Shown here piece by piece: positions 43,459 to 51,160 of a stretch of 64,000 nt of DNA. The DNA lies in NCBI RefSeq assembly GCF_002257645.1, contig NZ_NQMO01000002.1:434001-498000 (forward strand). Reading direction: 5' to 3'. A model generated the notes under the pieces. That model worked only from the letters and a program-made list of their open reading frames with translations. It had not been told where the DNA came from and did no database searches. Origin of the DNA: Paenibacillus sp. XY044. GTDB taxonomy: Bacteria > Bacillota > Bacilli > Paenibacillales > Paenibacillaceae. The stretch's first letter is position 1, and every line of letters begins with the position of its first letter. Made by a program: the position numbers and the translations under genes.

Positions 43459-45825
43459 TTGGACGACAAGATTTTGCATACGCTCGAATACCGCAAGATT
43501 TTAGATAAATGCGCTGCATACACCCAAACCTCGATGGGCAGGGGGGCGGCCGAGTCTTTGAAGCCCGATACCGATCTCGAATCGGTAAAGCGTTTGCTTC
43601 AGGCAACCGACGAGGCATACACCGTGGACCGATTGAAGGGAAATCCGTCCTTCGGCGGCATCACGGATATTGCCGCTCCGCTGAAGCGCGCCAGAATCGG
43701 CGGCACCCTGAGCCCGCATGAGCTGCTGGGCATCGGCAACACTGTGAACGGTTCGAGACGGATCAAGCGGTTCATCGCGAACGTTCATGAGGATGAGCCG
43801 ATTCATCTTCTGGCAGGCATCAGCGAAAATTTATCCGAGCAGAAGCCGCTGGAAGATGCTATTAAAGCATGCATCGACGAAAGCGCGGAAGTGCTCGATT
43901 CCGCCAGCCCAGGGCTCGCCCAGGTTCGGCGTGAGCTGAGATCCGGCGAGGTGCGGATCCGGGAGAAGCTGGATTCGATGATCCGTTCCTCCAGCGTGGC
44001 CAAAATGCTGCAGGATCAGCTCATCACGATCCGCGGGGACCGGTTTGTCATTCCGGTCAAAGCGGAATACCGCTCCTATTTTGGCGGGATCGTGCATGAC
44101 CAGTCCGGTTCGGGGGCGACGCTCTTTATCGAGCCTGAATCGATCGTGGCGATGAACAACAAGCTGCGCGAAACCCGGATGAAGGAAGAGCGTGAAATTG
44201 AAATTATTTTGCAAAAGCTGACGGCGCTCGTCGGGGAACAAGCGGAACTTCTGCTGCTCGATATCGATCTGCTGGGTCAGCTCGACTTTATTTTTGCTAA
44301 AGGCCGTCTGGCGCATGTCATGAAGGCCAGCCAGCCGAGAATGAATGACCGCGGGTACTTGAAGCTGAAAAAGGGGCGCCATCCGCTGATCGATATCGAA
44401 AAGGTCGTGCCGATCGACGTGGAGCTGGGCAATTCGTATACTTCCATTATCGTGACCGGGCCGAATACCGGCGGTAAGACCGTCACGCTGAAGACGATCG
44501 GACTGCTGAGCCTGATGGCGATGTCCGGCCTGTTCGTTCCCGTAGAGGAAGGAAGCCAGCTCTGCGTGTTCGACGCCATTTATGCCGATATCGGAGACGA
44601 GCAGAGCATCGAACAGAGCCTCAGTACATTTTCCAGCCATATGACCAATATTATTCGCATTTTGAATCATATGACGCCGAAGAGCCTGGTGCTGCTTGAC
44701 GAAGTAGGGGCCGGGACCGATCCGGCGGAGGGTTCGGCGCTTGCCATTTCCATTCTGGAGCATATCCACAGCCTGGGATGCCGGATGGTGGCTACGACCC
44801 ACTACAGCGAACTTAAGGCATATGCGTATGAACGTAAAGGCGTCATTAACGCCAGCATGGAATTTGACGTGAACACGCTGAGTCCGACTTACCGGCTTCT
44901 CGTCGGCGTTCCGGGACGAAGCAACGCATTCGCGATTGGGGAGAGACTTGGCCTTCCGCAGGTTATACTGGACTATGCCCGCGGGGAAGTGAAAGAGGAA
45001 GATCAGCGCGTCGAGCACATGATCGCCTCCCTGGAGGAAAACCGGCTCGGTGCCGAGAGCGAGCGCGAGAAGGCTGAGAAGCTCCGCCAGGAGATGGAGC
45101 AGCTGCGCAGCCGGCATCAGCAGGAGCTTGAGAAGCTCGAAGAGCAGCGCGACCGGCTGGTCGAGAAGGCCCGGGCCGAAGCCAAAGAGGTCATCGCCAA
45201 AGCCCGCCGCGAAGCGGAGCAGATCATTGCCGATTTGCGGCAGATGGCGAAGGAGGAAGGGGCTTCGGTTAAGGAGCATAAGCTGATCGCCGCCCGCCGC
45301 CAGCTTGATGAGGCCGAACCCCAGCAGCGCAAGAAGGGGGCGGCCAAGCCGAAGGCCAATGCGCCGCGCCAGATCGAGCCTGGCGATGAGGTAATGGTCT
45401 ACAGCCTGAATCAGAAGGGCCACATCGTGGAGCTGTCCGGCGCCAAGGAGGCCGTGGTTCAGCTCGGTATTATGAAAATGAAGGTCAGCCTGGACGACCT
45501 CGAGCTGGTGAACGCGAACAAACCGGCCGAGAAGCAGGTTCAGCGGCATGCGACCACGGTCAAGCGTACCCGGGACGACAACGTCCGCAGCGAGCTGGAT
45601 CTGCGCGGCACGAATCTGGAAGAGGCGCTGATCGAAGTGGACCGTTTTATCGACGAAGCATTTTTGTCGAACCTCGGCCAAGTATACCTGATCCACGGAA
45701 AAGGCACGGGTATTTTGAGACAGGGAATCTCGGAATATCTTCGGAGACACAAGCATATTAAAAGTTACCGTCTGGGGAATTACGGCGAAGGCGGAACCGG
45801 CGTGACGGTGGCTGAGCTTAAATAA
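43459..45825 (+). CDS. mutS2: MutS2 endonuclease/ribosome rescue ATPase
   Basis: 788 residues. MutS-type core without the mismatch-binding N-terminal domain; ATPase with Walker A VTGPNTGGKTVTLKT (about 332), Walker B LVLLDEVGAGTDPAEGSALA; then a long coiled region (about 510-620), a KOW-like segment, and a C-terminal Smr nuclease domain with ELDLRGTNLEEAL and LIHGKGTGILR. Known roles are suppression of recombination and splitting of collided ribosomes. TTG start with GAGAGGAG about 12 bases upstream. It lies downstream of the zapA position as in Bacillus, but polX and cvpA are absent between. Confidence 0.96.
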   Translation: MDDKILHTLEYRKILDKCAAYTQTSMGRGAAESLKPDTDLESVKRLLQATDEAYTVDRLKGNPSFGGITDIAAPLKRARIGGTLSPHELLGIGNTVNGSRRIKRFIANVHEDEPIHLLAGISENLSEQKPLEDAIKACIDESAEVLDSASPGLAQVRRELRSGEVRIREKLDSMIRSSSVAKMLQDQLITIRGDRFVIPVKAEYRSYFGGIVHDQSGSGATLFIEPESIVAMNNKLRETRMKEEREIEIILQKLTALVGEQAELLLLDIDLLGQLDFIFAKGRLAHVMKASQPRMNDRGYLKLKKGRHPLIDIEKVVPIDVELGNSYTSIIVTGPNTGGKTVTLKTIGLLSLMAMSGLFVPVEEGSQLCVFDAIYADIGDEQSIEQSLSTFSSHMTNIIRILNHMTPKSLVLLDEVGAGTDPAEGSALAISILEHIHSLGCRMVATTHYSELKAYAYERKGVINASMEFDVNTLSPTYRLLVGVPGRSNAFAIGERLGLPQVILDYARGEVKEEDQRVEHMIASLEENRLGAESEREKAEKLRQEMEQLRSRHQQELEKLEEQRDRLVEKARAEAKEVIAKARREAEQIIADLRQMAKEEGASVKEHKLIAARRQLDEAEPQQRKKGAAKPKANAPRQIEPGDEVMVYSLNQKGHIVELSGAKEAVVQLGIMKMKVSLDDLELVNANKPAEKQVQRHATTVKRTRDDNVRSELDLRGTNLEEALIEVDRFIDEAFLSNLGQVYLIHGKGTGILRQGISEYLRRHKHIKSYRLGNYGEGGTGVTVAELK

Positions 45826-45872
45826 TATGGGTGTTTAGCCTGAATTTCAGCTGGAACAGGGGGATGTTGGGA

Positions 45873-46292
45873 GTGAAGAACGGGGCTGATCTGCTGTTGG
45901 CCTATCCGATCGGTACGCTGATTGGTTATTTTTCGGTAGCAATTCTGGGCTTGATCGTTTTTCTGTCCTGCTTTGAAATCGTGGCGAGGTACCAGTGCTG
46001 GGACGAGATCGGACGAGGCAATATTGCCGCGGCACTGGCTACCGGAGGCAAAATATTCGGCATTTGCAATGTGCTAAGGTACAGCATCGAATCCAAGACG
46101 TCGATCTATGACATGATGAAGTGGGCAGTTTACGGCTTTCTGCTGCTGTTTGTTGCCTACCTGCTGTATGAATTTTTGACTCCGGTGTTTTCCGTTGACG
46201 AAGAGATTAAACGGGATAACCGGGCCGTCGGCCTGATCTCCATGCTGATCCCGGTGTCCCTTTCATACGTGATTGGAGCCTGTTTAATGTAG
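45873..46292 (+). CDS. DUF350 membrane protein (YshE-like)
   Basis: 139 residues from the GTG (139 with GTG at 45873; an ATG at 45864 is the alternative). Four hydrophobic spans typical of DUF350: IGTLIGYFSVAILGLIVFL, NIAAALATGGKIFGICNVL, MKWAVYGFLLLFVAYLLYEFL, VGLISMLIPVSLSYVIGACL. It follows mutS2 closely, the same order as mutS2-yshE in Bacillus, which supports orthology. Function unknown. The frame overlaps an earlier GTG at 45831 without a good ribosome site. Confidence 0.82.
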   Translation: MKNGADLLLAYPIGTLIGYFSVAILGLIVFLSCFEIVARYQCWDEIGRGNIAAALATGGKIFGICNVLRYSIESKTSIYDMMKWAVYGFLLLFVAYLLYEFLTPVFSVDEEIKRDNRAVGLISMLIPVSLSYVIGACLM

Positions 46293-46301
46293 GAGGAACA
46301 C

Positions 46302-46382
46302 ATGAAAAATTTGGCGAGGATTTTGTTCGTCGCTGCGGTCGCCTTCTTTGTCGTCGGCGTCGTGTATTTGATGAAACATTAA
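46302..46382 (+). CDS. 26-residue single-helix membrane peptide
   Basis: Tiny ORF with an excellent ribosome site (AGGAGGAACAC) just after the DUF350 stop. The product begins MKNLARILFVAAVAFFVVG and ends VVYLMKH: a short basic N-terminus, one hydrophobic helix of about 17 residues, and a basic tail. It lies 13 bases before the next gene start, whose ribosome site (AAGGAG) overlaps its stop. Good spacing on both sides argues that it is translated. No function known. Confidence 0.7.
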   Translation: MKNLARILFVAAVAFFVVGVVYLMKH

Positions 46383-46395
46383 GGAGATGGATCAT

Positions 46396-46971
46396 ATGGA
46401 AACCACGGTTTGCCCTTGGTGCCAGACGGAGATCGTATGGGACGAGGAACTGGGCCCCGAGGATGAATGCCCCTACTGCCATAATGAGCTGAAGGGTTAC
46501 CGGACGCTGAACATCCAGCTGGGCGAGGAAGAAGAGGAAGCGGACGTAACGGAGGAGCATGAGGGGATCGTAGGTACAGATTGGGAGCTCCCTGAGGAGG
46601 AAGGTAAAGAAATTCCTTTCTGGGGCCAGGAAGATATGCAGTCGCTGCCTCCGTCGATCCGGACGCTCGATAAATATGAGGATAGTCATGACCTCATGAA
46701 CTACGAGGAGACGTTGGAGCAAATTCTGGATGAGCAGGAGGAAGTGCCGGAATGCCCGAAATGCCGTGATTACATGGTACTTGCCGGCACGCAGCAGGTA
46801 GGCGCCCCCTTTCAGCCTGCGGTTTTCGGTGTGCTCCAGGGCCCTGTATTGGAGCCGCCTTTTCAGGTTCAAATGTATATTTGCACGGGTTGCTTCCATG
46901 TCGAATACAATCTGGCCGAGGAAGACCGGCTGCGGATGGTCGACCACCTGAGTCAAGAGAAGAATTCGTAA
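46396..46971 (+). CDS. Double zinc-ribbon acidic protein
   Basis: 191 residues, unrecognised. Four CxxC knuckles: CPWC and CPYC within the first 30 residues, CPKC about 125 and CTGC about 170, so two zinc ribbons separated by a very acidic middle (EEEEEADVTEEHEG). It could be a nucleic-acid- or protein-binding adaptor. The AAGGAG site lies 9 bases before the ATG at 46396; the ATG at 46387 is too close. Transcribed with the peptide and DUF350 genes. No homologue I can name. Confidence 0.75.
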   Translation: METTVCPWCQTEIVWDEELGPEDECPYCHNELKGYRTLNIQLGEEEEEADVTEEHEGIVGTDWELPEEEGKEIPFWGQEDMQSLPPSIRTLDKYEDSHDLMNYEETLEQILDEQEEVPECPKCRDYMVLAGTQQVGAPFQPAVFGVLQGPVLEPPFQVQMYICTGCFHVEYNLAEEDRLRMVDHLSQEKNS

Positions 46972-47048
46972 AATTGCAAACCGATCGATGATTTGCCCCC
47001 TTTTAGGGAACTACTAAGAAGGTAGACCCGGATATGAAGGGGGTAATT

Positions 47049-48263
47049 ATGAAATCATCTGCGCGGCTGAACCGACAAACGATACTGCTGCTTGCCGTTA
47101 ACGGGCTGATTGTTTTATCCGGCGCATTGTCGGGTACGTTTCTGAACGTATATTTATGGAAAAGCAAACAGGATTACGCGATGATCGGATGGTTTACCGT
47201 CGCCCAGCAGCTGGCCGTCGGGCTTACCTTTTGGCTGGCCGGCAAATGGGTGAAGGAGTATAACAAAATGAACGCCCTCAGGCTGGGGATCGGGCTGACG
47301 GGCCTTTTTTATTTGCTGGTTCTGTGGGTTGGGGAAAAGGCGATTTATTATATTTGGCCGCTGGGCATTCTGCTCGGTATTGCCATCGGGCTCTTCTGGA
47401 TCGCTTTCAACGTGGTCTATTTTGAAGTCACCGATCCCGAGAACCGGGACCTGTTTAACGGGTGGGTCGGCCTGCTCGGCTCTATTACGGGCATTGTTGG
47501 ACCCTGGTTTTCCGGCCTGCTGATCTCCATGCTGAAGGGCGACCGGGGATATCGGATCATATTTACGACGTCCCTGATCATTTATGCGCTTGGCGTGGTG
47601 CTGAGCTTCTTTCTGAAAAAGAGAAAGAAGGGCGGAGCCTACGACTGGCTCGAGCCTGTGAAGCAGCTGAAGGACAAGGGCAGCCCTTGGCGGCTGATGG
47701 CCTCGGGTCTGGCAGCGCAGGGGATTCGGGAAGGGGTGTTCGCCTTTCTGATCAACCTCCTTGTGTTCGTAGCCACGAAGCAGGAGTCGAAGCTGGGGCA
47801 GTTCTCGCTCATTACGTCCGCGGTATCCTTGGCCACGTACTGGCTGGCGGGCAAATGGTTCAAACCGGCCTACCGAAGCGCCGGCATGCTGGTGGGTGCT
47901 CTACTGCTGTGGGTGGTCATGGTGCCGCTGATCTGGAAGGTCAGTTATTTCACCCTGCTCCTGCTCGGCGTAGGAACGGCCATCTTTATGCCGCTGTACA
48001 TCCTGCCGATGGTCTCATCCGGCTTCGACTTGATGGGCACCAGCAACGAAAACGTGGAAAAACGGGTCGAGCTGGTCGTTCTGCGCGAGCTGAGCCTGAT
48101 GGTCGGCAGACTGCTCGGGACGCTGATCTTTATTATCGTGTTGTCTTTCAGCAAAGATCAGAGCACCATTACCGTGCTGATGCTCGTACTCGGCGCATCG
48201 CCGATTATTAGCTGGGTCTGCGTGAGACGGCTTCTCAAGCCAGGGAAATCGGCAGGTACCTGA
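47049..48263 (+). CDS. MFS transporter
   Basis: 404 residues with 11-12 hydrophobic helices; cytoplasmic-membrane secondary transporter of the major facilitator superfamily. Visible: ILLLAVNGLIVLSGALSGTFLNVYL (helix 1-2), the mid-loop KKRKKGGAYDWLEP, and a basic C-terminus. The family shares form with Bacillus YqgE/YxaM-like 12-helix carriers; substrate cannot be inferred. The ATG at 47049 has AAGGGGG five bases upstream; an ATG at 47034 lies before the site. Ends at a terminator shared with the next gene. Confidence 0.82.
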   Translation: MKSSARLNRQTILLLAVNGLIVLSGALSGTFLNVYLWKSKQDYAMIGWFTVAQQLAVGLTFWLAGKWVKEYNKMNALRLGIGLTGLFYLLVLWVGEKAIYYIWPLGILLGIAIGLFWIAFNVVYFEVTDPENRDLFNGWVGLLGSITGIVGPWFSGLLISMLKGDRGYRIIFTTSLIIYALGVVLSFFLKKRKKGGAYDWLEPVKQLKDKGSPWRLMASGLAAQGIREGVFAFLINLLVFVATKQESKLGQFSLITSAVSLATYWLAGKWFKPAYRSAGMLVGALLLWVVMVPLIWKVSYFTLLLLGVGTAIFMPLYILPMVSSGFDLMGTSNENVEKRVELVVLRELSLMVGRLLGTLIFIIVLSFSKDQSTITVLMLVLGASPIISWVCVRRLLKPGKSAGT

Positions 48264-48282
48264 ATCGAATAATTACGCAGAA

Positions 48283-48327
48283 AAAAATCCCCTGATTCCT
48301 TCGTATGGAGTCAGGGGTTTTTTGATT
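48283..48327. terminator. Bidirectional terminator between the MFS and FAD genes
   Basis: AAAAAAATCCCCTGA(TT)CC and GG(AG)TCAGGGGTTTTTT, with tails on both sides; the FAD gene stops at 48336 from the other strand. Confidence 0.9.
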
Positions 48328-48335
48328 GACCGGGT

Positions 48336-49577
48336 TCAGTTGCCGGGAACCTGCGCTTCCGGAGACGGTTTGGAAGTTCGCTCCAGAGCGAAGAGCTCCA
48401 GCTCGGAGCGCGTTTTCCCGTTAAGAACGTCACCCAGCAGTTCCGCCGCAATCATGCAGTAGACTGTCCCGTTCCCGCCATAGGCTTCAATAAAATAGCT
48501 GTGAGGATAGCGGGAATGCGGACCGATCATGGGCAGTCCGTCATGAGTAATCCCAAAAAGGGAAGCCCACGCATAGTCGGCCTTGATCCCGGCATAACGG
48601 GGGAACAGGGATTTAATCTCATTCAGCAGCAATTCGCTTTTATGCCGGATACGGCCTTCCCTTTCCTCCGGAGCGACCGGATGCTCATCCAGCCCACCTG
48701 CCACAATGCGGTTGTCCGGGGTGGTCCGCATGTAGAGATACGGCCGGGCGGATTCCCAGATCAGGCAGCGCTCGTGCCAACCGGTAAAATCGGATACGGG
48801 ACTCGTGACGATCGCATAGGTCGTCTGAAGAAGCGCGTTGCGGTCCGGCTTCTCTTCCTGCGTCTCATAACCGCTCGCATGAACGACTTTACGGGCGAAG
48901 ATCCGGCCGGTGCGCGTATAACAAACCACGCCGTCTTCTTCATATTCCAAATGAACGACAGGGCTGTTTTCGTACACCTGTACCCCCTGATCGGCCGCGT
49001 ATTGAACGAGGGCATGAACGAAACGGAACGGGTTGACTTCGGCATCACCGGCCGTATACAACGCCGCGGATTTGGAGAAGGGAAACCGTGCTGCGATATC
49101 GGCCTGATCCCAATATAACGTTTCAAAACCGTGCTTGCGGAGGGTTTCATATTCCGCTTTCAGGTTAGGCACGTCTTCCTCGCTGCTGGCGTAATAAAGG
49201 CTGTTGCGGGGGATAAGCTCGGGTTCAAGCTTGAGGCCGGCGGCTGCTTCTTTGAGTTTGCGCATCGCCTCCTTGCACATTTGGTAAAAAGCGATGCCGG
49301 TCTGCTCGCCAAAGGTATGGATGATGGAGGTCAGGGATTTATCATTGAAGCTTTGGAGCAGACCGGTGTTGGCCGATGTGCTTCCCCCGGCGATACGTCC
49401 TTTTTCCAGCAAAACCGTCTGAAGGTTTAACCCGGACAGCTTGTGGACGAGAAGAGCTCCGCCCATGCCGCCGCCAATGACCAGTACGTCGCAGGACAGA
49501 TCTTCGGCCAGCTCCGGATAAGCGGGTGCCGGATTCAGCGTAGACGGCCATGCTAAGTTCCCTTTATTCAGAATCAT
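48336..49577 (-). CDS. FAD-dependent amine/amino-acid oxidoreductase (DAO family)
   Basis: 413 residues. The FAD Rossmann fold starts about residue 30 with VLVIGGGMGGALLVHKLSG and the second part ASTSANTGLLQSFND; the C-terminal FAD segment is GLPMIGPHSRYPHSYFIEAYGGNGT. This is the DadA/PuuB/glycine-oxidase fold, oxidising a C-N bond and giving FADH2. Exact substrate unknown. Upstream GGGGCGAAACGACAT gives only a weak ribosome site. Monocistronic, convergent with the MFS gene. Confidence 0.82.
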   Translation of the reverse strand: MILNKGNLAWPSTLNPAPAYPELAEDLSCDVLVIGGGMGGALLVHKLSGLNLQTVLLEKGRIAGGSTSANTGLLQSFNDKSLTSIIHTFGEQTGIAFYQMCKEAMRKLKEAAAGLKLEPELIPRNSLYYASSEEDVPNLKAEYETLRKHGFETLYWDQADIAARFPFSKSAALYTAGDAEVNPFRFVHALVQYAADQGVQVYENSPVVHLEYEEDGVVCYTRTGRIFARKVVHASGYETQEEKPDRNALLQTTYAIVTSPVSDFTGWHERCLIWESARPYLYMRTTPDNRIVAGGLDEHPVAPEEREGRIRHKSELLLNEIKSLFPRYAGIKADYAWASLFGITHDGLPMIGPHSRYPHSYFIEAYGGNGTVYCMIAAELLGDVLNGKTRSELELFALERTSKPSPEAQVPGN

Positions 49578-49683
49578 ATGTCGTTTCGCCCCTTATCGGT
49601 AGTATTCAAAGTATTTGCTCCATGCGGACAATTTATAGCCTGATGCAGGCAGATTCGGTGAAGGAGAGGTCATGCCAGACAAT

Positions 49684-49712
49684 ACATAGAAAACCTCTCC
49701 CGGGACATAATA
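49684..49712 (+). promoter_or_regulatory. Possible sigma-G/F-type forespore promoter before the coat pair
   Basis: ACATA (49684-49688), 17 bases, CATAATA (49706-49712), close to the sigma-G pattern GNATA-N17/18-CATNNTA. It lies about 37 bases before the first coat-like gene. Assignment by eye only. Confidence 0.4.
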
Positions 49713-49748
49713 CGGATTGAGTTAGAGATATCCAGAGGAGGAATACCG

Positions 49749-49985
49749 ATGCAGTCCAATCAAATGCAGGCGATTACCGGCAAGGAGCTGGAATATATCG
49801 TCGATTCGATTTCCAATGAGGATTTGCTGATCAAGCAGTGTGCGGCAACGGCCGCTGCTACGCAGAACCCGACGATTCAGCAGGCGTGCCAGCAATACAT
49901 CCGTTCGATGGACCACCATATCGATTTGCTCGTTCAGGCCGTTTCGCAGCACCAGCCGCTGGCGCCGACGAGTCCACAACAATGA
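49749..49985 (+). CDS. Small spore-coat-associated protein (CotF partner)
   Basis: 78 residues, Gln-rich: starts MQSNQMQAITGKELEYIVDSI and ends QPLAPTSPQQ, with KQCAATAAATQNPTIQQACQ in the middle. Short helical proteins of this type sit directly ahead of CotF-domain genes in many Paenibacillus and Bacillus genomes. GAGGAGGAATACCG precedes the ATG. It lies 20 bases ahead of the CotF-like gene, same strand. No structural motif beyond the helix and Gln-rich tail. Confidence 0.7.
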   Translation: MQSNQMQAITGKELEYIVDSISNEDLLIKQCAATAAATQNPTIQQACQQYIRSMDHHIDLLVQAVSQHQPLAPTSPQQ

Positions 49986-50005
49986 TAGCTTAGGAGGCAT
50001 GCGTA

Positions 50006-50398
50006 ATGAATTATCAAACTTCCAATAACTCGCAGTTCATGCAGGACGAGGACTTGCTGTACACGATTCTGGCCGATCTGAAAAGAACGGTCCGCGAATA
50101 CACCACGGCAACGACGGAATCCTCCTGCCCTACCGTACGGCAAATGTTTACCCAGCTGACGAACGATACGCTCCGCATGCAGGGAGAATTGTACAATCTG
50201 ATGAAGCAGATGAATATGTACTCCACGTCATCCCAGGCACTTCGCCAAGATGTGGACAAGTCGATTCAGGATGCGCGCAATTTGCAGCAAAAGAACCGCC
50301 AGTTCGTGCAGCAAAAAACGAGCAGCATGGGCCAATATGCCCAGGCAGCCAATCCATACCAGCAGCAGCAAAGCTCCCAAAATCCGCAGTACATGTAA
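50006..50398 (+). CDS. CotF-family spore coat protein
   Basis: 130 residues of the CotF domain: FMQDEDLLYTILADLKRTVREYTTATTES at the N-terminus (ferritin-like helix pair) and a Gln/Ser-rich tail (YQQQQSSQNPQYM). CotF in Bacillus is an inner-coat component made late in the mother cell. AGGAGGCATGCGTA precedes the ATG. Partner of the 78-residue gene. A terminator-type hairpin (GCCGTCTC / GAGACGGTTTTT) follows at 50498-50538. Confidence 0.85.
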   Translation: MNYQTSNNSQFMQDEDLLYTILADLKRTVREYTTATTESSCPTVRQMFTQLTNDTLRMQGELYNLMKQMNMYSTSSQALRQDVDKSIQDARNLQQKNRQFVQQKTSSMGQYAQAANPYQQQQSSQNPQYM

Positions 50399-50497
50399 AG
50401 TGCCGGAGGTGCACGGCGTCGGTATGTTCTCTTAGGCGTCGTCACCTAGCATATAAAATAACTACCCGAAAACCTGCTTCGATGAAGCATGGACCCA

Positions 50498-50540
50498 TTT
50501 TGCCGTCTCTATTTCGGCCCACGCCGGGGAGACGGTTTTT
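50498..50540 (+). terminator. Intrinsic terminator after the coat genes
   Basis: GCCGTCTC pairs with GAGACGGT, then TTTTTCTTT, with an 18-base loop that can itself fold. Confidence 0.65.
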
Positions 50541-50549
50541 CTTTGCATG

Positions 50550-50564
50550 CATGAAAATTTCATG
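50550..50564. promoter_or_regulatory. 15-base palindrome upstream of alaR
   Basis: CATGAAA, central A, TTTCATG: perfect 7-base arms, about 80 bases upstream of the AlaR start. A dimeric Lrp-type regulator could bind here; not proven. Confidence 0.5.
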
Positions 50565-50646
50565 TAATATTAGTATTAATCTCGAACCCGGGTCCTTTGT
50601 CGTAATAGTGAAGAAGGCCCGTGGAACAAGCGCTGGAGGATGCTGT

Positions 50647-51147
50647 ATGAAACAACTGACGGATTTGAAACTGAAGGTCCTCGACCTGTTGAACGAAGAC
50701 GCGAGACGGTCCCCGGCCCTGCTGGCAACGCTCATCGGCGTTGAAGAGGAAGCGGTCAAAGAAGCGATCGCGGAGCTGGAAAAAGACCATGTCATCGTAA
50801 AATATGCGGCGGTCGTGAACTGGAGCAAGATTGAAGACGAGACGGTAACCGCCTTGATCGAAGTGCAAATTACGCCCGAACGAGGGCGGGGCTTTGAAGG
50901 GATCGCGGAGCGGATCTATTTGTATCCGCAGGTAAAATCCGTGTATCTTATGTCAGGAGCCTATGACCTTCTTGTGGAAGTGGAAGGACGCAACCTGCGA
51001 GAGGTGGCCAACTTCGTTTCCGAGAAGCTGTCGCCGATCGATTCGGTATTGTCGACGAAGACGAATTTTATTTTGAAGAAATATAAGCAGGACGGGATTA
51101 TTTTTGAGGACCGCGAAGAAGATAACCGTCTCATGATCTCACCGTAA
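50647..51147 (+). CDS. alaR: Lrp/AsnC-family regulator (AlaR-like)
   Basis: 166 residues. An N-terminal helix-turn-helix (LKLKVLDLLNEDARRSPALLATLIG) and the C-terminal RAM ligand domain (ALIEVQITPERGRGFEGIAERI, SVYLMSGAYDLLVEVEG). The ATG at 50647 has GGAGGATGCTGT upstream; the frame is open earlier but carries coat-terminator sequence. It overlaps no gene and lies 13 bases before an aminotransferase, the arrangement of alaR-alaT in Bacillus, where AlaR senses alanine. The symbol rests on that order as much as on sequence. Confidence 0.85.
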   Translation: MKQLTDLKLKVLDLLNEDARRSPALLATLIGVEEEAVKEAIAELEKDHVIVKYAAVVNWSKIEDETVTALIEVQITPERGRGFEGIAERIYLYPQVKSVYLMSGAYDLLVEVEGRNLREVANFVSEKLSPIDSVLSTKTNFILKKYKQDGIIFEDREEDNRLMISP

Positions 51148-51160
51148 AGGAAGATGTGTC

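Noticed and set aside
43831-45756. 641-codon frame opposite mutS2
   Set aside because: Antisense of a certain gene; no domain and no ribosome site.
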